A DNA stretch of 36,020 nucleotides from an uncultured Lachnospiraceae bacterium (GTDB lineage: Bacteria > Bacillota > Clostridia > Lachnospirales > Lachnospiraceae): contig CAMVOY010000023.1 in assembly GCA_947169235.1 (NCBI GenBank), positions 1 to 36,020 of the forward strand, in the 5' to 3' direction. This document shows positions 16,604 to 26,300 of the stretch, one piece after another (the stretch's first letter is position 1; every line of letters starts with the position of its first letter). The notes beneath the pieces are model-generated. The model was not told the origin of the DNA, made no database searches, and was given only the letters and a program-made list of their open reading frames with translations. The translations under genes were made by a program, and so were the position numbers.

Positions 16604-17887
16604 ATGAAAAAGTTTCTGCACGTCATGCTCGTATTGCTCGGATGTGCCGCCATGGCATGTGGAGGATACCTGCTCGCAGTCCATAAAATGACTGAAAACG
16701 TAGAGCCTCCGGCACCACCCGTCGCCGCCGACACTCCTGTCGTGACCGGTCCTGCCGTAAGCGGTCCTTCGGTTGGTCCCGTATCAGACGAAGATGAGGA
16801 TCCTAACGCAGATCCCGATATCACCGACATTACCTTCGCAGCATGCGGAGATAATCTGATCAACTCCTACATTTACAATCAGGCAAAGGCTCGCGGAAAG
16901 AATGGCAAATATGACTTTTCCTTCTGCTACGATAAAGTAAAAGACTTTTTCATGAATACGGATCTGAACTGGATCAACCAGGAAACCCTGGTAACGGATA
17001 CCATCAAGCCAAGCACCTTCCCGAGGTTCTCATCTCCGGGCGATGTTGCGCGTGCTCTGTACGATGACAATTTCAGAGTATTCTCATTGGCTAACAACCA
17101 CTCATATGACCAGAAAGACGAAGGTCTCTCCGAGACCGTGAAATTCTGGAAATCCATGCCTGATGACGTGGTCACCTCAGGTATATCAGGAGTGAAAAAC
17201 GATAGTTATAAGAAGATTTCTATAAAAACTGTAAATGATGTAAAATTCGCATTTTTATCCTATACCTACGGAACAAATGGCATGTCTGTCTCGGGTAGCT
17301 CGAAATATCGCGTTATTTATCTGAATCAGACAGACACTATCAAAAAGCAAATTAAGCTCGCCAGGAAAAAGGCGGATGTCGTCATCGTCAGCTGCCACTG
17401 GGGCGATGAGGACAGACACTATGTGACGGATTCACAAAGATCCATGGCCAAAAAACTTGCCAAATGGGGCGCCGATCTCATCATCGGGACACATCCACAC
17501 GTGGTACAGACTGCCGAATGGATCAAGACAGGCGGCAGGAAGACCTTCTGCGTCTACTCTCTGGGAAACTTCATCTCCGGTCAGTCCAAGGCAGATAACC
17601 TTATAGGAACCGTACTGTCTCTGACCTTCCGGTCCGAGGAGGACATGCTCAATGACACACGCACGGTATCCATCGTTGAACCGAAACTGATACCTACAGT
17701 CACGGACTACAAGAGCGGATATCAGGACATATGTGTATACTGGCTCAAAGATTACAAAAAAAAGCAGGCCGACTCCCATGGAGTAAGATCAGTAGGCGGC
17801 TCGCAATTTGGTTATGATTACATATACGATGTGCTCAAAAACAACGTAAAGAATAAGTTCTTAGATCTTCCTAAAAAGAAAAAATAA
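16604..17887 (+). CDS. CapA-like metallophosphoesterase, membrane-anchored
   Basis: A 427-residue protein with one N-terminal membrane segment (about 5-26), a Pro/Val/Thr and acid-rich linker (about 33-72) and an extracellular CapA/PGA_cap domain. Metal-site motifs are all visible: CGDN (81-84), NQET (125-128), NNHSYD (164-169), CHWGDE (264-269), GTHPHV (295-300) and YSLGNF (318-323). CapA acts in poly-gamma-glutamate capsule formation in Bacillus, but no capB or capC lies nearby. In a clostridium such lone proteins may serve another envelope role; this is unresolved. AAGGAG lies 11 bases before the start. A hairpin terminator overlaps the stop codon. Confidence 0.85.
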   Translation: MKKFLHVMLVLLGCAAMACGGYLLAVHKMTENVEPPAPPVAADTPVVTGPAVSGPSVGPVSDEDEDPNADPDITDITFAACGDNLINSYIYNQAKARGKNGKYDFSFCYDKVKDFFMNTDLNWINQETLVTDTIKPSTFPRFSSPGDVARALYDDNFRVFSLANNHSYDQKDEGLSETVKFWKSMPDDVVTSGISGVKNDSYKKISIKTVNDVKFAFLSYTYGTNGMSVSGSSKYRVIYLNQTDTIKKQIKLARKKADVVIVSCHWGDEDRHYVTDSQRSMAKKLAKWGADLIIGTHPHVVQTAEWIKTGGRKTFCVYSLGNFISGQSKADNLIGTVLSLTFRSEEDMLNDTRTVSIVEPKLIPTVTDYKSGYQDICVYWLKDYKKKQADSHGVRSVGGSQFGYDYIYDVLKNNVKNKFLDLPKKKK

Positions 17888-17917
17888 GGCGCTAAGTCCA
17901 CAACTTAAGCGCCTTAT
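17884..17917. terminator. Bidirectional terminator between the CapA-like gene and the PurF-like gene
   Basis: ATAAGGCGCT (17884-17893) pairs with AGCGCCTTAT (17908-17917), and AAG/CTT extend it inward with one bulged base. On the minus strand a T-rich tail follows (TTTTTTCTTTTT); on the plus strand the tail is weaker. The stop codon of the CapA-like gene lies in the stem. Confidence 0.85.
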
Positions 17918-17921
17918 CATT

Positions 17922-19340
17922 TTACTCTTTTCCATCCCAACAGTAGGTACACAGTTTCTCCGGAGGGATCCCGACTGACTCCAACAGATCGTCAAGTCTG
18001 TTGTATCGTAACGATGTGAAGTTCAATTCTTTTCTGATCTCCTCTACCATCTGATCATATTTTTCAGAGTTCGGATCCGTATACTGCTTGAGTATCTCAT
18101 CGGGTACATCCGTCGTCCCCTCAAGCTTTGCTATCACTCTTCTGGTGATCAGATCCATCTCCGAACGTGATCTGGAGAAGTTCAGATATTTGCACCCATA
18201 TACGAGAGGCGGGCAGGCAGGTCTGATATGAACCTCCTTTGCACCACTCTCATACAGAAACTCGGTGGTCTCACGAAGCTGTGTGCCTCGTACGATCGAA
18301 TCATCAATGAGCAGAAGACTCTTGCCCTCGATCAGATCGTGAACCGGCAGAAGTTTCATCTTTGCTATCTGGTCACGTTTGCTTTGTATGGTCGGCATGA
18401 ATGACCTCGGCCATGTCGGAGTATATTTGATAAACGGTCTCGAGAACGGAATCCCCGACTCATTCGAATATCCGACAGCATGCGCGGTACCCGAATCCGG
18501 TACTCCCGCTACGATATCCGGCTTAACCGTATCTCTCTTTGCGAGACAGGCTCCACAGCGATATCTCATCTCCTCGACGCTTATACCCTCGTACGAGCTC
18601 GAAGGATATCCGTAGTACACCCATAAAAATGTACAGATCTTCATCTCCTCGCCCGGAGCAACCAAAGTTCTCACTCCGTCCGGCTCGATAACATCTATCT
18701 CACCGGGTCCTATTATCTTCAGATCTCTGTATCCGAGATTCCTATATGCAAAATCCTCAAACGTTATACAATATGCATCCTCTTTTTCACCGAGGAACGC
18801 AGGTGTACGACCGTACTTGTCACGTCCGATAAATATCCCCTTCGGTGTCATCACCATGAGCGTCAGTGATCCATCGATCAGATCAAGAGCGTATTTGATA
18901 CCATCTATCAGGTTTTCCTTTTGATTGATGATGGCAGCGACCAACTCCGTTGCATTTATCTCACCGCCGCTCATCTCCAGGAAATGAAGCGAGGTATTAT
19001 TAAAAATCTTCTCGACGAGCTCGTCAACATTGTTTATCTTGCTGACGGTGGTGATCGCATAGGTTCCGTGATGTGATCTGACGATCAATGGCTGCGGCTC
19101 ATAATCCGATATACAGCCTATGCCCATGAAACCGTTCATGTCATGCATGTCTTTGTCAAACTTCGTACGGAACGGTGCATTTTCTATGTTGTGGATCGCA
19201 CGGTCAAATCCATCCTCTCCGTATACGACCATTCCTCCTCGTCTGGTTCCCAGATGAGAATGATAATCCGTACCGAAAAACAGATCAAAGGTACAATCCG
19301 ACTTTCTCTTTTTCTCGACTACCCCGAAAAATCCTCCCAT
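17922..19340 (-). CDS. PurF-like amidophosphoribosyltransferase homologue without the catalytic cysteine
   Basis: PurF normally makes phosphoribosylamine from PRPP and glutamine, using an N-terminal Cys nucleophile. Here the N-terminus reads MGGFFGVV where PurF has (M)CGVFGI, so Gly stands in place of Cys. The ATG at 19340 is preferred over one at 19352, because GGAGGG lies just before it and nothing suitable precedes the other; either way no Cys is available. The PRPP loop (LLLIDDSIVRGTQ, about residues 343-354) is intact. C236, C383, C464 and C467 match the four iron-sulfur ligands of B. subtilis PurF (in ICTF, GCKY and CTYC). Such a protein could use ammonia or act as a regulator; close relatives seem common in Lachnospiraceae. 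No other purine genes are nearby. Confidence 0.85.
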   Translation of the reverse strand: MGGFFGVVEKKRKSDCTFDLFFGTDYHSHLGTRRGGMVVYGEDGFDRAIHNIENAPFRTKFDKDMHDMNGFMGIGCISDYEPQPLIVRSHHGTYAITTVSKINNVDELVEKIFNNTSLHFLEMSGGEINATELVAAIINQKENLIDGIKYALDLIDGSLTLMVMTPKGIFIGRDKYGRTPAFLGEKEDAYCITFEDFAYRNLGYRDLKIIGPGEIDVIEPDGVRTLVAPGEEMKICTFLWVYYGYPSSSYEGISVEEMRYRCGACLAKRDTVKPDIVAGVPDSGTAHAVGYSNESGIPFSRPFIKYTPTWPRSFMPTIQSKRDQIAKMKLLPVHDLIEGKSLLLIDDSIVRGTQLRETTEFLYESGAKEVHIRPACPPLVYGCKYLNFSRSRSEMDLITRRVIAKLEGTTDVPDEILKQYTDPNSEKYDQMVEEIRKELNFTSLRYNRLDDLLESVGIPPEKLCTYCWDGKE

Positions 19341-19377
19341 TTTTCCCTCCATTTCAAACTCAAATTACAGCATACTA

Positions 19378-19406
19378 ATAATAACACCTATCCGGCCCGT
19401 CCGCAA
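19378..19406 (-). promoter_or_regulatory. Probable promoter of the PurF-like gene
   Basis: On the minus strand, TTGCGG (19406..19401) and TATTAT (19383..19378) are separated by 17 bases, about 38 bases before the start codon. No PurR-type operator or purine riboswitch is recognisable. Confidence 0.6.
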
Positions 19407-19423
19407 GATTTTTTTCAAGTTTT

Positions 19424-19452
19424 TTGACATATACATAAAAATCGTATATAAT
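19424..19452 (+). promoter_or_regulatory. Consensus promoter of tmcAL
   Basis: Perfect TTGACA (19424-19429) and perfect TATAAT (19447-19452) are separated by 17 bases. It is divergent from, and 18 bases away from, the promoter of the PurF-like gene. Confidence 0.85.
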
Positions 19453-19515
19453 AGGATAAGCTGTTAATCGGAGTTAGGGGAGGAGACGCGATCACGTTTC
19501 CACACCCGGATTGGA

Positions 19516-20778
19516 ATGGTGCAAAACATGAATGTTGTCGGTATCATAGCCGAGTACAATCCTTTTCACTCGGGACATGCGTATCAGATAAGACGTGCCA
19601 GGGAAATGGCCGAAGCCGACTACGTAGTAGTCATACTCAGCGGCGATTTTGTCCAGCGGGGCGAGCCGGCTATTTTTGACAAATACTCCCGTACCCAGGA
19701 CGCTCTGGAGGGAGGCGCGGATCTGGTATTCGAGCTACCTGTGCGTTACTCTTTGTCTTCCGCGGGAGACTTCGCCTACGGAGGGATAAAGGCACTCACG
19801 GAGCTTGGTTTTGTGACTCACGTATGCTTCGGAAGCGAACAGGGTGATATAGACAGCTTTCTGAAGGTAGCCGAGACTCTGGACCGAGAGGACAAATCAA
19901 GGACTGAATTTCAGACCATCCTTGAGGAGAGACTTCGCGAGGGACTGTCATATCCCGATGCCAGAGCCAGAGCGCTGATAAACGTCATCGGTGATACGGA
20001 TATAGACGAGCCTTTCTTTTCCATGCCGAACAACATCCTCGGTATAGAATACTGTCTTGCTCTGTTAAAGATGAAAAGTCCGCTCATCCCCATGACCCTT
20101 TTGAGAGAGGGACAGGACTACCGCGATGCGACCAATCCTTCATTGAAACGTTATCCTTCATCTACGGCGATAAGGGCAGGTATCCATTCCAGCAACACAC
20201 CTCACCTGATGCTCGATGATTTCTCCGATCTGATCTGCTACTCACTCAGAAACATGATCAGAAAAGAAGGGAATCTCAAAAATCATCATCAGACCATAGA
20301 TTCGGCGAAGGATCTTTCATTGGATATATTCGGTCGGATCAAAAATGAACTCGATGCATTTACATGCACATCAGATCTTATCTCAAAGATAAAGACAAAG
20401 GCATTCACGGAGAGCAGATTAAAACGTTGTCTGCTTCAGTCCTGCCTGGGCCTCACCGAGACAGACACCTCGATGCCTTACCTGCATCTGCTGGGACTCA
20501 ACACAAAAGCAGGCCACCTGCTTCGCGAGCTCAGAGGCGCCGGTATAGATGAGCCCGGAATATACGAAGACGACGATACTCTTCACATAGTCACCCGCCT
20601 GGCGGCCGACCTTCCGAGACTATCCGAGAATGCGAGACGTCTCTACGAAGAAGACCTTTTTGCGGCGGATGTATACAGATTTGTTTTCCAGAGGAAGTAT
20701 CGCGTCACACTTCCGAATGAATACCAACAGGCGCCTGTGGTAGTCGATCGTGACAATACAGCCTACGACGCATTTTAA
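19516..20778 (+). CDS. tmcAL: tRNA(Met) cytidine acetate ligase
   Basis: TmcAL (formerly YlbM) uses acetate and ATP to form N4-acetylcytidine at the wobble base of elongator tRNA-Met. The 420-residue protein has the family opening VVGIIAEYNPFHSGH, in which the HxxH-like segment forms the nucleotide site, then SGDFVQRGEPA, FELPVRYSLSSAGDFA and the central MPNNILGIEY. ATG at 19516 or at 19528 (MNVVGI, closer to the usual family start) are both possible; neither has a close ribosome site. A strong AGGGGAGGAG lies at 19476-19485, about 30 bases upstream, with no start codon at normal distance. malQ follows after 38 bases on the same strand. Confidence 0.93.
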   Translation: MVQNMNVVGIIAEYNPFHSGHAYQIRRAREMAEADYVVVILSGDFVQRGEPAIFDKYSRTQDALEGGADLVFELPVRYSLSSAGDFAYGGIKALTELGFVTHVCFGSEQGDIDSFLKVAETLDREDKSRTEFQTILEERLREGLSYPDARARALINVIGDTDIDEPFFSMPNNILGIEYCLALLKMKSPLIPMTLLREGQDYRDATNPSLKRYPSSTAIRAGIHSSNTPHLMLDDFSDLICYSLRNMIRKEGNLKNHHQTIDSAKDLSLDIFGRIKNELDAFTCTSDLISKIKTKAFTESRLKRCLLQSCLGLTETDTSMPYLHLLGLNTKAGHLLRELRGAGIDEPGIYEDDDTLHIVTRLAADLPRLSENARRLYEEDLFAADVYRFVFQRKYRVTLPNEYQQAPVVVDRDNTAYDAF

Positions 20779-20816
20779 TAGACACTAAAAAGGAGTACGC
20801 GTAAGCGCATAGAACG

Positions 20817-22304
20817 ATGGAACGAAAAAGCGGAGTTTTGATGCCTGTATCCAGCCTCCCCTCCAAATACGGGATCGGCTGTTTTGATCAGGCTGCATAT
20901 GATTTTATAGATTGTCTCGAGAAAGCAGGACAGTCTTTTTGGCAGGTTCTACCTATGGGTCCGACCGGCTTTGGAGACTCTCCGTATCAGTCATTCTCCA
21001 CCTTTGCGGGAAACCCTTACTTTATTTCTCTGTCTGAGCTTATTAAGGACGGCTTTCTCACAAGAAAGGACTGTGAGGACAGTTCTGAAGGTATGGGGCA
21101 CCAGTTCATCCGCTATGATCTCATCTACAAAAAACGCTTTGATCTTTTGAAAAAAGCATTTTCCGCCAGCTCAATAGAGACTGACCCGAACTACAACGCT
21201 TTTGTCGGGGAGAACTCCGACTGGCTTCCCGATTACGCTCTTTTTATGGCTATCAAGGACAGTCTCGGCGGTATCAGTTATCTGCAATGGGATGATGATA
21301 TCAGAAACCGTGACCCCGAAGCCATGGTCACATATCGTAACAAACTGATGAACGAGGTAATGTTCTATCAGTTTTTGCAATACGAGTTTTTCAAACAATG
21401 GAAATCCATCAAAACATATGCAAATGAACACGGCATACAGATCATCGGAGACATCCCGATCTATGTTGCCTTGGACAGCTCGGATACATGGGCTCATCCG
21501 GAACTTTTTGATTTCGATGAAAACGGATTACCGAATCGTGTTGCAGGCTGTCCTCCGGACGCTTTTTGTGCTGACGGACAGCTGTGGGGCAACCCTCTCT
21601 ACAAATGGGACACTCACCGTGAAACCGGATACGAATGGTGGATTGGCAGGATCCGTCACGTATACGAATGGTATGATATCGTCAGGATCGATCACTTCAG
21701 AGGCTTTGACGAGTACTACGCCGTACCTTACGGCGAAAAGACCGCCCGTAACGGCGAATGGCTGTCGGGTCCGGGACTCGATCTGTTCAGAGCGGCCAAA
21801 CGTGAGTTGGGTGATTTTAAAGTTATCGCGGAGGATCTGGGCTTTTTGACGGATTCCGTAAGGAGCATGCTCTCAGACTCCGGATTCCCGGGAATGAAGG
21901 TGCTTCAGTTTGCTTTCGATACCAGAGAGGACAGCGACTATCTGCCTCACAACTACGAGAGAAACTCCGTGGTCTACACAGGGACACATGATAACGAGAC
22001 CACCTACAGCTGGTGGAAATCTCTTTCTGCTGCGGACAAAAATGTCGCCCTGCGCTACATCGGTGCGACCAGATTCACTTCACGAAAAAAACTCACCTGG
22101 CGACTGATTGAGCTCGCCGAGATGAGCGTTTCCGATCTTTGTATTATTCCGATGCAGGATTTCCTTTGCCTTGGCAGCAATGCGCGCATCAACACTCCAT
22201 CCACTATCGGGACGAACTGGATGTGGCGCATGAAAAAGGACTCCTTCACTGACAAGCTTGCAGCCAGGATATATGCGATGACCCGTCTGTACGGAAGGCT
22301 TTAG
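20817..22304 (+). CDS. malQ: 4-alpha-glucanotransferase
   Basis: A GH77 enzyme that transfers maltosyl and longer units between alpha-1,4-glucans; it supports maltodextrin and glycogen turnover. The 495-residue length is typical. Family motifs: RKSGVLMPVSSLPSKYGIG at the N-terminus, GDSPYQSFSTFAGNPYFI (53-70), the nucleophile D292 in VRIDHFRGFDE, the acid/base E339 in AEDLG and the later GTHDNETT. ATG at 20817 is fixed by a stop codon five codons upstream, yet the nearest ribosome site AAAGGAG ends 21 bases before it; a small GCG/CGC hairpin in between could shorten the distance. Its end overlaps the end of the converging lipoprotein gene. glgC and glgD lie about 7 kb away. Confidence 0.95.
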   Translation: MERKSGVLMPVSSLPSKYGIGCFDQAAYDFIDCLEKAGQSFWQVLPMGPTGFGDSPYQSFSTFAGNPYFISLSELIKDGFLTRKDCEDSSEGMGHQFIRYDLIYKKRFDLLKKAFSASSIETDPNYNAFVGENSDWLPDYALFMAIKDSLGGISYLQWDDDIRNRDPEAMVTYRNKLMNEVMFYQFLQYEFFKQWKSIKTYANEHGIQIIGDIPIYVALDSSDTWAHPELFDFDENGLPNRVAGCPPDAFCADGQLWGNPLYKWDTHRETGYEWWIGRIRHVYEWYDIVRIDHFRGFDEYYAVPYGEKTARNGEWLSGPGLDLFRAAKRELGDFKVIAEDLGFLTDSVRSMLSDSGFPGMKVLQFAFDTREDSDYLPHNYERNSVVYTGTHDNETTYSWWKSLSAADKNVALRYIGATRFTSRKKLTWRLIELAEMSVSDLCIIPMQDFLCLGSNARINTPSTIGTNWMWRMKKDSFTDKLAARIYAMTRLYGRL

Positions 22305-23329
22305 GACAACAGCGACTCGCTGACATCCACATCATATCTGCTTGCCCATTCTTCATAGGACTTCTGAAAGGCTTCCGTCTGCCTATCGGTGACAACACTG
22401 TTTCTGTACTCAGTGTTGATCTCTTCATTTGGTTTTTCCACGACCATCGCTATGTAGAATCCGTCCTGCTCCTCGATCACGGGAGACACGACGAAGCTTT
22501 TCAATGCAGTCACCTGCATCCAAAGGTTTTTCCTGCCATCAAGTGAACCTATGATGGTCTCGACCTCATCAAGATCGCTCTCCTGTCTGGCATACGCATA
22601 GAAACTCTTATTCGAAGAGGCTATCTTCTGCTGAAGCTTCTCCATACTCTGTCTGACTTTCTCCTTGTCGTCACCGGCCTTTTTAAAAAGAAGCAGGACT
22701 CTGTACGCTGTACTCTCACCCACTCCGCCTATAACATCCGATGCTCCGGTTGTCACATTGTACACCTTCTCCGCGAGACGGTTTTCCTCAAATATCGTTA
22801 TCATCTGCTGTGTGGTGATCATGGCGTCCTGTTTAGTCTTTTCATCGAGGCTTTCGCAGAGCTTTTGAGCATTGTAGTCAGCGTCTTCTTTTTCATCTGC
22901 CTCTAAAGAAATACCCAGCACCTCCGCCTGCTTGCAGATCACCTTGACCTGGATGATCATCCTGAGAACATCCTCTATGGCCTCCTGGCCGATAGTCTTG
23001 TCACTTGATGAACTCTGCTTCCATACCTGATCGCCGAGGAGCTCGTCGTACTGATTCTGCATGAAGTAGTAGTACATTTTGTACTCGGCGTAGGTTACCG
23101 GAGTCTGTCCTACGGCGATGACGGTTGAGTTCTCACTCATGGTTCCGTCCTCAACCTTGACAGCCTTCTCATGTTCCTGATCCGAATCCTCTTTTTCAGC
23201 CTGATCCTCTTTCGCAGTCTGATCGGTGTTCTGCTTTTCATCAGCACCGCATCCGACTATGTTCGTGACCATAAAAAGTAACATAAGGACAGAAATAAAT
23301 GTTCTAATCTTCCTTTTTGTACTCATCAT
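22301..23329 (-). CDS. SurA/PrsA-like lipoprotein
   Basis: A 342-residue exported lipoprotein. A basic start, a hydrophobic stretch and the lipobox IVGC (Cys27) give a type II signal, followed by an acidic Glu/Asp/Lys-rich linker (about 30-60). The rest resembles the SurA N-terminal chaperone fold (VIAVGQTPVTYAEYKMYYYFMQNQYDEL), and the C-terminal half corresponds to a divergent parvulin-type region; typical parvulin active-site residues are not clear. A role in folding secreted proteins is likely but isomerase activity is uncertain. It follows mfd by 27 bases and so is the last gene of that run. Two adjacent ATG codons can serve as start; the first is used here. The stop overlaps that of malQ. 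Confidence 0.75.
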   Translation of the reverse strand: MMSTKRKIRTFISVLMLLFMVTNIVGCGADEKQNTDQTAKEDQAEKEDSDQEHEKAVKVEDGTMSENSTVIAVGQTPVTYAEYKMYYYFMQNQYDELLGDQVWKQSSSSDKTIGQEAIEDVLRMIIQVKVICKQAEVLGISLEADEKEDADYNAQKLCESLDEKTKQDAMITTQQMITIFEENRLAEKVYNVTTGASDVIGGVGESTAYRVLLLFKKAGDDKEKVRQSMEKLQQKIASSNKSFYAYARQESDLDEVETIIGSLDGRKNLWMQVTALKSFVVSPVIEEQDGFYIAMVVEKPNEEINTEYRNSVVTDRQTEAFQKSYEEWASRYDVDVSESLLS

Positions 23330-23356
23330 AATGTCATATTCCTCTCTTTTTCCATT

Positions 23357-26300
23357 CTATTCTTCCACTAATTGTTCTAACTGTTCCAGAATCCAGTCTG
23401 CCTCAGTGAGCGCATCCTTATCCTTCCTGCAATGAAAATACGGATCCAGTCTGACCTCCTTACCCTGTCTCATCACTGTACGTTCAGGTTCAAACAAAAG
23501 CTTTCCCTTTGCATTTTTGATCAGAGCAGGTATCTTCATCGGATCGAGCTTTGCCTCGGGATAGAGAACTGCCTTAAGCTCATCTCCGTCCTCCTCCAGA
23601 CTTGTCACAAAAACCTTATGAGCTCTCGCCTTGATAAGAACGATCCTTATGAGGTTTTCGACACTCTTCGGGATCTCTCCGAATCGATCCGCAAGTTCCT
23701 CCTTCATATCGGTGGCCTCTGCATCTGTCTCGACCTCCGCTATGCGTTTATATACATCCAACTTTTGGAACTCATTCTTAATATACCCTACCGGAATGAA
23801 TGCGTCAACCTTTATCTCAACAGTTGTCTCATACTCCTCTACCGGAAGTGATTCTCCTTTCAGCCTTCTGACGGCCTTTTCAAGCATTTTGCAGTACATG
23901 TCATAGCCCACGGCAGCCATGTGGCCATGCTGTCCGGTGCCCAAAAGATTCCCGGCTCCTCTGAGCTCCAGATCCCTCATGGAGATACGAAATCCCGAAC
24001 CGAGCTCGGTGAACTCTCTGATGGCAGCAAGTCTTTTTTCAGCCACTTCCTTTAGCAGCTTATCTCTACGATACATCAAAAATGCATAGGCACCTCTGCC
24101 ACTCCTGCCGACTCTGCCTCGCAGCTGATACAACTGTGACAGTCCGAGTCTGTCCGCATCCTCGACTATGATCGTATTTACATTCGGTATATCCAGACCG
24201 CTCTCCACTATCGTGGTCGCGACCAGAACATCGATATCTCCCTCGATAAACCGATACATGGTATCCTCGAGCTCTCTCTCCGTCATCTGTCCGTGCGCGT
24301 ATCCCACCGTAGCCTCAGGCACGAGCTTTTGAATGCTGCCTGTGATGTATTCGATATTATTCACACGATTGTATATATAATACACCTGTCCGCCACGACC
24401 GATCTCTCTGATGATCGCCTCACGGACTATCTCATCGCTCCTCTCCATGACGAAGGTCTGGATCGGCATACGATCCTCCGGCGGCTCAGCCAATACACTC
24501 ATATCCCTTATCCCCACCAGACTCATATGCAAAGTCCTGGGTATCGGGGTCGCACTCAGCGTCAACACATCCACGGTATCTTTCAAAAGCTTCAGCTTTT
24601 CCTTGTGCTTTACTCCGAAACGCTGTTCCTCATCTATCACAAGAAGTCCGAGATTTTTGAACTCAACGCTTTTTCCAAGAATCTTGTGCGTTCCGATCAC
24701 CACATCGACCGTTCCCTTTTTCAGACCGGCTATGGTAGCTCTCTGCTCTGCGGGAGTTTTCAGCCTGCACAGTAGTTCTACGTTTACTCCGAACTTCTTC
24801 ATCCTCTCCAAAAATGTCGAGTAGTGCTGGCTCGCAAGTATGGTGGTCGGCACTAAAACAGCAACCTGCTTCGAATCCATTACCGCCTTAAAGGCTGCTC
24901 TTATAGCGATCTCCGTCTTTCCATAGCCGACATCTCCGCAGATCAGACGATCCATGATGCGGTCACTCTCCATGTCGGATTTTACATCCTCGATAGCGCG
25001 AAGCTGATCCTCCGTTTCCTCATACGGGAACATCTCCTCGAACTCCCGCTGCCAGACGGTATCCGCCTCGAATGCGTGACCTCTGTTTTCCCGGCGTTTT
25101 GCATATAACTCCACCAGCTCCTCGGCGATCTCCTCGACCGCCTTTTTGACTCTGGACTTCGTTTTTTTCCATTCATTCGTCCCGAGCTTGTTTATCTTGG
25201 GCGGCTTTGCATCCGCGCCGGCGTATTTTTGCAAAAGCTCCAAAGATGTCGCGGGCACATAAAGCGTGCTGCCTGCGGCATACGACACCTTCAGATAATC
25301 CTTTATCACCTGACCGGTCTCTATCTTTTCTATCCCCTGATATATCCCGAGCCCGTGCGCCTCGTGTACCACATAGTCTCCGACCTTCAGATCATTGAAG
25401 GTGTGAATAGACGCCCCGTCGTATTTTTTCTTTCTCTTTTTACGCCGTCTCGCGCCGAATATATCACTCTCCGAGAGAACGACGAATCTCTGATCCGGAT
25501 ACTCGAATCCTCTTCTGAGATTCCCCTTTGATACCATCACCTCACCGGGCAGAAGCTCATGACTCATGCTACCGTCATAAAATGAGATGATGTCATAATC
25601 GGCGAGATTGTCTACAAGCCTTTTGCCTCTGGTCTCCGATGCTGACAGTATGAGCACACGGTATTTGCCCTTGACATATCTCTTGAGATCGGATGTCAAC
25701 ATGGAAAAATCGCCGTTGTATGCGCTTCCTCCCTGGATATGAAGTCTATAGATATGCTTGACATCAAAAACTTTTTCCGTGTGATCGAGCGCCGACATAA
25801 GAATGGTTTTGTATCTTTTCAGCCTTGCGAGTACATCCTTCGCCGTATACAGGATCTCCGCCTGCTTCGGCAGGATGTAACCCTGCTCCAGCCTCATCTT
25901 CATAGCTTCAACAAACTCAGTCTCAACAGCCTTTGCTTTTTCCTTCACTCTGGTTGGCTCGTCAATATAAACAACGGTATCCAGATCACAAAAATAATCA
26001 AAAAATGACACCGGCTCCTCGATCGAAAAATAACGGATATAACTCTCGAGATTCACCATCCCGTGATAAGCCTCATATGCATCCAGAAATGACTCTATCG
26101 TTTGGGACAGTCTCGTAGCTGCTTCTTCTTTTTTTTCTTTTTTGAATGCATCAACTCTCTTTTTGCACTCACTGCGTATCCTTTGCAATCCCTCCTCGGA
26201 AACATCGGCGGAAAGCATCATCTCTGATGCCGGCGTAATATGAACACTTTCGTGATCCTCTATCGACCTCTGACTCTCGACATCCATACTTTTGATACTG

